Shown here: one piece after another, positions 52,241-60,429 of the stretch
Numbering within the stretch: position 1 is the stretch's first letter
How the letters are laid out: every line of letters begins with the position of its first letter
Source of the DNA: Bacillota bacterium
Lineage (GTDB): Bacteria; Bacillota; Clostridia; Lachnospirales; Lachnospiraceae
Reading direction: 5' to 3'
Length of the DNA stretch: 64,000 bases
NCBI GenBank assembly: GCA_023415635.1
Contig: JAEZJV010000082.1
Span: 61,822 to 125,821 of the forward strand
Translations under genes and position numbers: made by a program
Notes under the pieces: generated by a model
What the model was told of the DNA's origin: nothing
What the model saw: the letters and a program-made list of their open reading frames with translations, nothing else
Database searches by the model: none

Positions 52241-53152
52241 CTATCGGCTCATTACATTCCTTTTTCTCTGCAGAACTGCTGCGATACCTATAAAGATTAT
52301 ACCACTGATTACCATAAAAGCCACCTGAAATGTTTCGGATAACACTTTATCCTGATACAATATGGTGATACCCATATACTCCTTGTATTTACTGATCATC
52401 TCGGGCGGACAATTTGAGAAGGTCGTGCTCACAATATCCTCCGTAAATACTGATCGCATAAAGGAACAGCCGTGAAGTAAAGGGAAACACCTAAGTACGC
52501 TTTGAATCTTCTCCGGAAGCATACCTAAGGGAAGATAAATTCCAGCCAGAAAGCCGACCAAGGTTCCGATAATGGTACTTACTGCACCAAAAGCACTCTG
52601 ACTGTGTATGAAATTCGCAAGCAGAAAAACCATCGTCGCGGAAGTAAAAACATTTAAAATAATATAAAGAAAGATGTTTACCACTGCTGCCGTTGATAGA
52701 AGCATTCCTCCTGTCAGCCCGATATATGCCTCCCCGATCACCACGGTAAGTACACACATAATGACACCCATAATAAACGCAGCCAACACATAGCTTAATA
52801 CGAATATTCCCCTTTTTACCGGTGCGACGAAGAAGCTGGACAATCTTTTTTGTGCCTCATCCTCTACCATGATACCTACCATGCTTAGTGTAATTGTAAC
52901 CGAATTCACAACCACAATTCCTGCCAAAGTCCAAAGCATAACCAGCTGTTCGGCATTGCTTCTGTCAGCTGCAGCATCTCTTGCTCCGCCGTATTGGTTT
53001 AGTAAGTCTACCACACCGTCCGTATTCATTTTTCCTAAGAATACTACCATCAAACCGATGATAATCAACATAGATAACAGGGAGAAGAATACATTAGATC
53101 TGTCCCTGACATAGACTAAAATATTGCGTTTGATTAAACGTAGTAATAACAT
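52241..53152 (-). CDS. ABC-2-type transporter permease
   Basis: 303 aa with six TM helices, a large extracytoplasmic loop near residues 40-75 and the ABC-2 pattern LSSFFVAPVKRGIFVLSYVLAAFIMGVIMCV and GFLAGIYLPLGMLPEKIQSVLRCFPLLHG. Works with the ATPase 12 bp upstream. Substrate unknown; drug or lipid export is likely. Confidence 0.92.
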   Translation of the reverse strand: MLLLRLIKRNILVYVRDRSNVFFSLLSMLIIIGLMVVFLGKMNTDGVVDLLNQYGGARDAAADRSNAEQLVMLWTLAGIVVVNSVTITLSMVGIMVEDEAQKRLSSFFVAPVKRGIFVLSYVLAAFIMGVIMCVLTVVIGEAYIGLTGGMLLSTAAVVNIFLYIILNVFTSATMVFLLANFIHSQSAFGAVSTIIGTLVGFLAGIYLPLGMLPEKIQSVLRCFPLLHGCSFMRSVFTEDIVSTTFSNCPPEMISKYKEYMGITILYQDKVLSETFQVAFMVISGIIFIGIAAVLQRKRNVMSR

Positions 53153-53164
53153 TTTGTAATCCTC

Positions 53165-54073
53165 CTATAGGTTCTTTCCTGTTACATTTAAAAATACATC
53201 ATCCATAGTCCCCTGAATGACTTCAAAGGATCTTAGATTCCCTTTTATCTTATTCAATACATCTAGGCCAAACATGGAATTCGGAATGACCACCCTGATA
53301 TGATTGCTTCTGTATTCAAAACTAAGCTCTTCCTCCAATAAGCTTCTGGACAACTCCTCCTTATCTTCCGGAACCAGCTTTAATACATCCTGGGCATATT
53401 GTGCCTTTAATTCTGAGGGAGTACCGTCTGCCACCAGCTTACCGTCTTCCATGATCGAGATATATTGTGCCTTGGCTGCTTCCTCCATATAGTGAGTTGT
53501 CAGAAAGACCGTCATCCCGTCCTCCTTTCTCAGCTTCTCTAAGCTTTCCCATACATTCTGCCTTGTTTGAGGGTCCAATCCAGTGGTAGGTTCATCCAAA
53601 AACAACACCTCCGGCCGGTTCATCAATGCCTTGGCAATCTCGCATTTTCTTTTTTGTCCGCCGGAAAGCTTACAAAACTGCCTGTTCAGCAGTTCTCCAA
53701 TATCCAGGATATCGCACACATAATCCAGATTTGCCTTAAGCGAATTACTGTTGCTGTCATATAGAGAGGCTCTGATCATCAGATTCTCCTTAATTGTCAG
53801 TCGATCGTCAAGCGTATTATCCTGAAATACCACTCCGATCTTACTCCTGATTTCCCGATCCTCTTTCCCGAGGCGGTTGCCACAGACTAATACTTCTCCC
53901 TCTGTCCTGTTGAGTAAGGTACACAGCATGTTAATCGTTGTAGATTTTCCCGCTCCGTTAACTCCGAGAAAGCCATACAGCTGCCCTTTCTTCACACGAA
54001 AGCTGATGTCATCCACCGCCTTGATTTCGTTAAAATACTTTTTTAGATGATTCACTTCAATAATGTTTTCCAT
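53165..54073 (-). CDS. ABC transporter ATP-binding protein (DrrA type)
   Basis: 302 aa: Walker A GVNGAGKST near residue 37, Q-loop VVFQDN, signature LSGGQKRKCEIA, Walker B VLFLDEPTTGLDP, switch His TTHYMEE. A C-terminal ~80-residue regulatory extension is typical of DrrA/CcmA-like subunits. First gene of the operon with permease, LytTR and DUF3021 genes. GGAGG precedes the ATG. Confidence 0.95.
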   Translation of the reverse strand: MENIIEVNHLKKYFNEIKAVDDISFRVKKGQLYGFLGVNGAGKSTTINMLCTLLNRTEGEVLVCGNRLGKEDREIRSKIGVVFQDNTLDDRLTIKENLMIRASLYDSNSNSLKANLDYVCDILDIGELLNRQFCKLSGGQKRKCEIAKALMNRPEVLFLDEPTTGLDPQTRQNVWESLEKLRKEDGMTVFLTTHYMEEAAKAQYISIMEDGKLVADGTPSELKAQYAQDVLKLVPEDKEELSRSLLEEELSFEYRSNHIRVVIPNSMFGLDVLNKIKGNLRSFEVIQGTMDDVFLNVTGKNL

Positions 54074-54161
54074 ATTTCCTCCGATTTCTATCCGCTATTC
54101 TTAAAGTATCTTTGCTGGTATGAGATTACATCCTTTTCGATCAGAATACAATAGCAGAAAG

Positions 54162-54192
54162 GGTAAGCTGTATTTTCAGGCGGTAAGCTGTA
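54162..54192 (-). promoter_or_regulatory. Candidate LytTR direct repeats upstream of the ABC-2 operon
   Basis: GGTAAGCTGTA occurs at 54162-54172 and 54182-54192, 20 bp apart. The complement TACAGCTTACC resembles LytTR half-sites. The proximal copy lies about 13 bp upstream of a possible TATTCT -10 box. The remaining part of 54074-54429 holds a terminator and no gene. Confidence 0.5.
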
Positions 54193-54254
54193 AAAATAGA
54201 GGTATAAGATGGCACATAGGTCCCCGTAAAAGCATGAAAAAAGAACAGACTAAG

Positions 54255-54297
54255 AAAAAACCCCAGATGCTTGCTTAAGTTATAAACACCTGGGGTA
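54255..54297 (-). terminator. Terminator downstream of the GNAT gene
   Basis: On the minus strand ACCCCAG and CTGGGGT enclose a 23-nt loop, followed by TTTTTT. Confidence 0.7.
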
Positions 54298-54429
54298 TGC
54301 TCCTTATTCGGCTCTGTTTCTATGCTATCCTATATAAAGTAATCCCTATCCTATGCTACTGACGAATCAAAACGATAGCTTTCTATTAATTATCAGTTGA
54401 ACTACATCCTATGATTTCTATGGTGTCCC

Positions 54430-54870
54430 TTACTTAAGCCACTGAATAAAGGCTGTCTTATCCAACTTGTTATATCCGGCTTTTTCGTAAAAATTCAGTG
54501 TGTTCTCTTTCTTCGAGCCTGTCATAAGCATGATCTTATAGCAATTCTCCCTTGTAGCCAGCTCCTTAGCGGCATTCAGCAGGTCTGTGCCGTAGCCTTT
54601 GTTGCGAAACTGTTCCTCGGTAATGACATTCTCAACCAAAGCATAAGGCTGCTGGTTATGCGTCAGATTAGGTACTATGATAACCACACAGGAGGCAATG
54701 ATCGTGTCCTCCAGGCATCCAATCAGTATATGATGGTTATGCTCCGATAGAATCTGATGCCATAAGGAATATAGCTTCTCATTGAGCTCCGGTAATGGAT
54801 TATCGTGCAGCTGCGTATAAAGCTGCAGGAGTCCTTGTAAATCTCTCTCCTCTGCTTCTCTGATCTTCAT
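54430..54870 (-). CDS. GNAT-family N-acetyltransferase
   Basis: 146 aa from the ATG at 54868-54870. GGGAGGGAAAGG lies upstream. The acetyl-CoA loop is VITEEQFRNKGYGTDLLNAA (RxxGxG/A), followed by KIMLMTGSKKENTLNFYEKAGY. The substrate is unknown. The reading frame stays open upstream and encodes CIVCG, which could be the second half of the zinc ribbon encoded just before it (see finding). Confidence 0.9.
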   Translation of the reverse strand: MKIREAEERDLQGLLQLYTQLHDNPLPELNEKLYSLWHQILSEHNHHILIGCLEDTIIASCVVIIVPNLTHNQQPYALVENVITEEQFRNKGYGTDLLNAAKELATRENCYKIMLMTGSKKENTLNFYEKAGYNKLDKTAFIQWLK

Positions 54871-54905
54871 CCTTTCCCTCCCACATACAATACAGGCATG
54901 CTCTA

Positions 54906-55061
54906 TCATACTGAATAATCTTTTTTTACTTGCTTTCTTACCTTTATAGATAAGAATAAAATTTTTCTAACAGAACCAGCAGCGGCATAACCGGACTGGT
55001 ATCCTTCTCCAAGATTGGTACTGCCGCAGAATGGACACTTTTCTATCTTATATCTCTGCAT
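54906..55061 (-). CDS. 51-aa zinc-ribbon protein, probably frameshifted
   Basis: Starts MQRYKIEKCPFCGSTNLGEG and has QSGYAAAG, the opening of small Lachnospiraceae zinc-ribbon proteins that normally carry a second CxxC. Here the frame passes a run of seven A (54921-54927 on the minus strand) and ends without it. The missing CIVCG lies in the neighbouring frame, shared with the GNAT gene. GGGAG precedes the ATG, 11 bp after the histidine kinase stop. Confidence 0.6.
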   Translation of the reverse strand: MQRYKIEKCPFCGSTNLGEGYQSGYAAAGSVRKILFLSIKVRKQVKKDYSV

Positions 55062-55072
55062 CTATTTCTCCC

Positions 55073-56500
55073 TTAATATCTTCGCTTCGGTATGGTTATG
55101 ATGAAGCTTGATCCTTTCCTAAATTGGGAGCGCACCTTGATTTTTCCCGTATGGGCAAGGATAATCAGCTTCGCTAACGAAAGCCCCAGTCCATGTCCGC
55201 TGATGTTCTGGTTCCTTACAGTTTCCGAACGATAAAATCGATTAAAAATACTATCTACATCCTTTTTTGTCATACCGATACCGGTATCAGCTACGGTAAT
55301 GACGCAGTCATCATTGATTCTCTGACAGGAGATGGATATCTCATCCCCATCTTTTGTATATTTGACCGCATTATCGATAAAAATACGGATTGCCTGCTTT
55401 AAAGCCTGTTTGTCTCCGTATACTATTACATCCTCCAGGAACGGATTGTTTATGACTCTATTGACAGCTACCAACCTGGTCTCTTTTACCATGTCCTCCA
55501 CCAAGGGTCTCATATTAAAGCGTTTTTTTGTCAGCTTCAGGGTCTTTTTATCATGCCTTGATAGGAATAGTAGCTTTTCTACCAGCTCCTGCATACTCCG
55601 AGCCTCGTTCTGAATTGCCTCGATGGATTCCTGCAATACTTCTTCGTTGGTACTGCCCCAACGGTTCAACATGTTGATATATCCCTGGATTACCGCAATG
55701 GGAGTCCTAAGCTCATGTGAGGCATCCGATACAAATTGCTTTTGACTCTCATAGGAGGTCTCTATACGGTCTAGCATCGCATTGATGACATTTGCCAGAT
55801 CCTTAAGTTCATTTTTTGTACCCTCCACATTCAGGCGTTCGCTATGAAGGTTATTGACGGTCAGTCTGTTTGCTGTTGCTGACATTACCCTGACGGGTTC
55901 AAACAGCTTTATATCACTCCGCTTACCCTTTCGGATGATTAATACAGCAATCACAAGATACAATAGCACAAGCTTCCATAATATATTAAGGAAGGTTTGA
56001 TAGCTATGTGTCATATTATATTGGAAGGTAGCAGAGAAATTAATGTTATGAGCGCTAAATTCCCTCTTTTCATTGACTACTAAACTATAATATTTACTGC
56101 GAGGATCAAAATGCACTCCGAGAAAAAATGCATCCTCAGTTAACGGCTTGTAATCAATATCGCTATAAACTATATTACCTGAAGCTTTATCCCATACCAT
56201 CATTGAAAGGCCTCTGGAATAATAAGGATTTTGAATGCCTTCATAGCTGCTTTCCTTCGTGTGTGCTATAAAATCCTTTGATAGCTGTTCAAAATCCTGC
56301 TTTACAGAGCTCATATATATTACAAAAAAGCCGAGCAGCAGCAGGATACCATGAGTCAACATCAGCTTCAAATACGCCATGGATATACGGAATGCCATCG
56401 AAAGGCGAAACGTACTCAGCCAGGCTTCTTTTTTCTTACGTATCGGGAGAATTGTCTTTCGTAATACAAATCTTAAAATTTCTAAGGGCTTTATCTTCAT
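55073..56500 (-). CDS. Membrane sensor histidine kinase (OmpR-partner type)
   Basis: 475 aa. TM helices at about residues 38-62 and 175-195 flank a ~115-residue extracellular sensor. A HAMP-like linker follows, then the H-box QFVSDASHELRTPIAVIQGY near residue 260, N-box DNAVKYTKDG, G1 DTGIGMTKKD and G2 GHGLGLSLAK. Partner of the response regulator 29 bp upstream. Signal unknown. Confidence 0.94.
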   Translation of the reverse strand: MKIKPLEILRFVLRKTILPIRKKKEAWLSTFRLSMAFRISMAYLKLMLTHGILLLLGFFVIYMSSVKQDFEQLSKDFIAHTKESSYEGIQNPYYSRGLSMMVWDKASGNIVYSDIDYKPLTEDAFFLGVHFDPRSKYYSLVVNEKREFSAHNINFSATFQYNMTHSYQTFLNILWKLVLLYLVIAVLIIRKGKRSDIKLFEPVRVMSATANRLTVNNLHSERLNVEGTKNELKDLANVINAMLDRIETSYESQKQFVSDASHELRTPIAVIQGYINMLNRWGSTNEEVLQESIEAIQNEARSMQELVEKLLFLSRHDKKTLKLTKKRFNMRPLVEDMVKETRLVAVNRVINNPFLEDVIVYGDKQALKQAIRIFIDNAVKYTKDGDEISISCQRINDDCVITVADTGIGMTKKDVDSIFNRFYRSETVRNQNISGHGLGLSLAKLIILAHTGKIKVRSQFRKGSSFIITIPKRRY

Positions 56501-56529
56501 CCGGTAGTTATCCCCTCTTCTGATGAAGC

Positions 56530-57216
56530 TTATTTCTGCTCATCCTTTATGATGTACCCTATACCGCGTACTGTCGATATCAGGTGCACGCCGTATTTTT
56601 CATCAATTTTCTGTCTTAAGTAGCGGACATATACATCCACTACATTAGTATCGCCAAAGTACTCATAATCCCAAACATTATTAAGAAGCTGCTCTCTGGT
56701 CAGGGCAATATTCTTATTCTTCATCATATATTCCAACAGCTCATATTCCTTCTTGGTTAATACCAGCTCATCCTCGCCGAAATGAGCACTATGACTTGCC
56801 AGGTTAAGTGTAACCCCTCCAAGCTGCAATATGTCTCCCTTCGGTTCGGCGGCATATTTTCTTCTGTTTAATGCAACCCGGATTCTCGCCAGAAGTTCTT
56901 CTATTGCAAAGGGTTTCGTCATATAGTCGTCGGCACCTGTATCCAAACCGGCTACCTTATCACTTACATCATCCTTCGCTGTCAGCATAATGATCGGTAC
57001 CTGAGATTCTTGTCTGATTCTACGGCAAACCTCAATCCCGTTTAACCCCGGCAGCATGATATCAAGTATCACTAAGTCCACGTTATCCTTCAATGCCTTC
57101 TCTAATCCTGTTCTTCCGTCTCCAGCGAGCAGTATGTCATACCCTTCATGCTTTAGCTCCAGCTCTAGGAATCTGCCTATCTTAATTTCATCTTCTACGA
57201 TTAATATCCTGGCCAC
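56530..57216 (-). CDS. OmpR/PhoB-family response regulator
   Basis: 228 aa from a GTG at 57214-57216 with GAGGG 7 bp upstream; an in-frame ATG 33 bp earlier has no site. Receiver domain: ARILIVEDEIKIG, phospho-acceptor LVILDIMLPG, Thr and Lys in IIMLTAKDD and YMTKPF. Winged helix C-terminus: LTKKEYELLEYMMKN, YVRYLRQKIDE. Operon with the histidine kinase. Confidence 0.94.
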   Translation of the reverse strand: MARILIVEDEIKIGRFLELELKHEGYDILLAGDGRTGLEKALKDNVDLVILDIMLPGLNGIEVCRRIRQESQVPIIMLTAKDDVSDKVAGLDTGADDYMTKPFAIEELLARIRVALNRRKYAAEPKGDILQLGGVTLNLASHSAHFGEDELVLTKKEYELLEYMMKNKNIALTREQLLNNVWDYEYFGDTNVVDVYVRYLRQKIDEKYGVHLISTVRGIGYIIKDEQK

Positions 57217-57310
57217 AATACTTCCCTCCTCTATCAAGTACTTCAACATCTTCCTCCATTGTATCGGTTACTGTTAGTTTTTTCAATATATCTAAATTAA
57301 ATTTCTATTA

Positions 57311-57354
57311 GAAACGCCCTTTGCAAAAGCATAAGCTTTCTCAAAGGGCGTTTC
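57311..57354. terminator. Hairpin between the tkt gene and the two-component operon
   Basis: GAAACGCCCTTTG and its exact complement enclose an 18-nt loop. Weak T-run on the minus strand; probably terminates tkt. Confidence 0.65.
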
Positions 57355-57463
57355 GTTGACAAATTGTATATTATCATATTACAGATAAAAGGTCATATCA
57401 CCTCAAATGGCAGAATAAGCTTGCTATTCGTTATCCATACCTTTTACAGATATAGAATACGGA

Positions 57464-59449
57464 TTACTTAAGTACACTCTTAACAGCCTTTACCACATTT
57501 TCTGTTGTGAACCCGAACTTCTTGAATAAAGTACCTGCCGGTGCAGAAGCTCCGAAGCTCTTCATGGTAACAGTTGTTCCGTCAAGTCCTACATACTTGC
57601 CCCAGCCGAAATCAGCTGCTGCTTCAACTGCAACTCTTGCTCTAACACTCTTCGGCATAATGCTTTCCTTGTATTCGTCAGACTGTGCTTCGAATAAATC
57701 CATGGAAGGAATACTTACCACTCTCACATCAATGCCCTCCTTAGCAAGCTCAGCCTGAGCATTCACTCCAAGTTCAACCTCGGAACCGCTTGCCATAACG
57801 ATTGCATCCGGAACCTTTTTCTTAGAATCGGAGATGATATAACCTCCCTTTAATGCTTCCTTGGAAGAGCCCTCATACTGAGGAAGATTCTGACGGGTAA
57901 GCACCAAAGCAGTAGGGGTCTTAGTTGATGTAATAGCATAGTACCAGGCAGCAATACACTCTGTAGCATCTGCTGGTCTAAATACAGTAAAGTTAGGCAT
58001 TGCGCGAAGCATTGCCAGCTGCTCGATCGGTTCATGTGTAGGTCCATCCTCACCAACACCGATACTATCATGAGTTAATACAAAAGTCACCGGAAGACCC
58101 ATTAAAGCAGAAAGTCTTGCCATTGGCTTCACATAATCACTGAATACAAAGAAGGTGGATACATAGGCTCTTAAGCCTCCATGGAGAGCTATTCCGTTAC
58201 CCATGGCTGCCATTGCCAGCTCCCTTACACCGAAGTGAAGATTACGTCCACTGTAATCCTTATTGGAGAAATCACCCATATCATTCATATATGTCTTTGT
58301 GGAAGGAGCAAGGTCTGCCGCACCACCAATCACATTCGGCAAGTAATTCTTGATACGGTTCAGTACGATACCTGACAGGTTTCTTGTCGCATCCGGCTTG
58401 TCCGCATATGCCCAGAAATCATCATTATCATATAAAGCTTTCCCTGCGTTCTCATCATGATACTGATCCCATAGAGTCTTCATCTCTGGATATTTTTCGC
58501 AGTATTCAGCAAACATCTTATTCCAGGAAGCCTCCGCTCCGGAAAGCTCCTGCACGATAGCTTTATAATTATCATATACCTCGTCCGGGACAAAGAAAGG
58601 CTCTTCGCTAGGCCATCCGAAGTTCTTCTTCATAGCAATTACATTATCTGCTCCGAGAGGCTCGCCATGTGCACTTGCCTTACCTTCCTTCGGACTTCCG
58701 AAACCGATCTTGGTCTTCACGGTAATCATGGAAGGTCTGGTAAGATCAGCCTTTGCTGCTTCTATGGCTGCACCGATTTCAGCAAGGTTGTTACCATCCT
58801 CAACTACTAAGGTCTGGAAACCGAAAGCTTCAAACCGCTTCTGAACATCCTCTGTGAAAGCGATATCAGTGCTTCCCTCGATGGATATCTGATTACTGTC
58901 ATATAATACGATTAATTTACCAAGACCTAATGTACCTGCCAAGGACATCGCTTCAGAGGTGATACCCTCCATCATACAGCCGTCACCACCAAGTACAAAG
59001 GTATAATGATCCACTACCGGATAGCCTTCCTTGTTGAATTTAGCGGCCAAATGAGCTTCACCTATCGCCATACCGACAGACATTGCCATACCTGCTCCAA
59101 GAGGTCCGGTGGTAGCTTCTACTCCTACGGTGTGACCGTACTCCGGATGTCCGGGGGTCAGAGAACCATCCTGACGGAATTGCATTAAATCTTCTTTTGT
59201 AAGGCCATAATCGAATAAATGTAATAAGGAGTATAAAAGCATGGAGCCATGACCACCAGATAAGATAAATCTGTCTCTGTTATCCCATTTCGGATTTTTA
59301 GGATTGTGCTTCATATGCTTTGCCCATAGCTCATAGGCCATTGCTGCTGATCCAAGAGGTAATCCCGGATGTCCGGAATTTGCTTTTTGAACACCATCAG
59401 CTGATAATACTCTAATCGCATTTACTGACATTGTATCAATATTGCTCAT
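57464..59449 (-). CDS. tkt: Transketolase
   Basis: 661 aa, full length. The thiamine diphosphate motif begins GDGCMMEGITSEAMSLAG and ends YDSNQISIEG. N-terminal SGHPGLPLGSA and the transketolase signature HDSIGVGEDGPTHEPIEQL are present. Transfers two-carbon ketol units in the non-oxidative pentose phosphate pathway. Lies 48 bp downstream of the transaldolase gene in the same direction, so the two are probably co-expressed. Confidence 0.97.
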   Translation of the reverse strand: MSNIDTMSVNAIRVLSADGVQKANSGHPGLPLGSAAMAYELWAKHMKHNPKNPKWDNRDRFILSGGHGSMLLYSLLHLFDYGLTKEDLMQFRQDGSLTPGHPEYGHTVGVEATTGPLGAGMAMSVGMAIGEAHLAAKFNKEGYPVVDHYTFVLGGDGCMMEGITSEAMSLAGTLGLGKLIVLYDSNQISIEGSTDIAFTEDVQKRFEAFGFQTLVVEDGNNLAEIGAAIEAAKADLTRPSMITVKTKIGFGSPKEGKASAHGEPLGADNVIAMKKNFGWPSEEPFFVPDEVYDNYKAIVQELSGAEASWNKMFAEYCEKYPEMKTLWDQYHDENAGKALYDNDDFWAYADKPDATRNLSGIVLNRIKNYLPNVIGGAADLAPSTKTYMNDMGDFSNKDYSGRNLHFGVRELAMAAMGNGIALHGGLRAYVSTFFVFSDYVKPMARLSALMGLPVTFVLTHDSIGVGEDGPTHEPIEQLAMLRAMPNFTVFRPADATECIAAWYYAITSTKTPTALVLTRQNLPQYEGSSKEALKGGYIISDSKKKVPDAIVMASGSEVELGVNAQAELAKEGIDVRVVSIPSMDLFEAQSDEYKESIMPKSVRARVAVEAAADFGWGKYVGLDGTTVTMKSFGASAPAGTLFKKFGFTTENVVKAVKSVLK

Positions 59450-59497
59450 TGTATATCCTCCTTAAGTAATGAATATATATTTATAGTATCTTAAATA

Positions 59498-60151
59498 TTA
59501 CTCTCCAAATACTGCCTTATAGTCCTGCTGGAATTTTTCTATTCCTGCAGTAGTCAAAGGATGCTTTGTACACTGCTCAATTACGCTAAAAGGAACCGTA
59601 GCGATGTCAGCACCTGCCAAGGCACAATCCGTAATGTGCATGGAGCTGCGAATGCTGGCTGCTATGATTTCCGTCCTAATTCCATAGTTATGAAAAATCT
59701 GAGATATGGTTCTGATCAATTCTGTACCCTCTGTAGAAATATCATCCAGACGTCCGACAAAAGGAGATACATAGGATGCACCTGCTCTGGCAGCAAGCAG
59801 TGCCTGGTTTGCTGTAAAGATAAGTGTAACATTTGTCTTAATTCCTTCTGAGGCTAAAACCTTCGTAGCCTTTAAGCCTTCCAGTGTCATAGGAATTTTT
59901 ACAACCATATTAGGGTGAATTTTCGCAATTTCTCTTCCTTCATTAATCATATCTTCAGCAAGAACGGTAGTTGCCTTCACTTCACCGCTGATCGGTCCGT
60001 CCACTAGCCTAGTGATTTCCTTAATAACGTCTTCAAAACTTCTTCCTTCCTTAGCAATCAAGGACGGATTAGTTGTCACTCCGCAGATCACACCTAAATC
60101 ACTAGCTTTTTTGATTTCATCCACATTTGCCGTATCAAGAAACAGCTTCAT
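59498..60151 (-). CDS. tal: Transaldolase (short TalC/FSA type)
   Basis: 217 aa from the ATG at 60149-60151 (GGGAGGT 6 bp upstream). MKLFLDTANVDEI, GVTTNPSLI and the Schiff-base lysine in MVVKIPMT are the family marks, with GADIATVPFSVI near the end. This length is shared by short transaldolases and fructose-6-phosphate aldolases; pairing with tkt supports transaldolase. Confidence 0.94.
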   Translation of the reverse strand: MKLFLDTANVDEIKKASDLGVICGVTTNPSLIAKEGRSFEDVIKEITRLVDGPISGEVKATTVLAEDMINEGREIAKIHPNMVVKIPMTLEGLKATKVLASEGIKTNVTLIFTANQALLAARAGASYVSPFVGRLDDISTEGTELIRTISQIFHNYGIRTEIIAASIRSSMHITDCALAGADIATVPFSVIEQCTKHPLTTAGIEKFQQDYKAVFGE

Positions 60152-60429
60152 AAACATACCTCCCAAAATGCATGGCAGCGCGCAATAAACCTCTGGACAG
60201 GTACTTTTGTTACTTGTCCGATTACGCCCGCCAGTTATTAGAATTTAATGCATCTAAAAAGCCAGTTCGGGAGAACATATTATCAGTCTTTCGGGACTTA
60301 TGATTAATCAAACTCCGTTGTCATTGCTTATCGTATGCATTTAGTATGTTAACTATACTATATTTTAATATACAATACAATTGGCAAATTATACACACAT
60401 TCACGCAAAATGAATCTTTTTCTATACAC

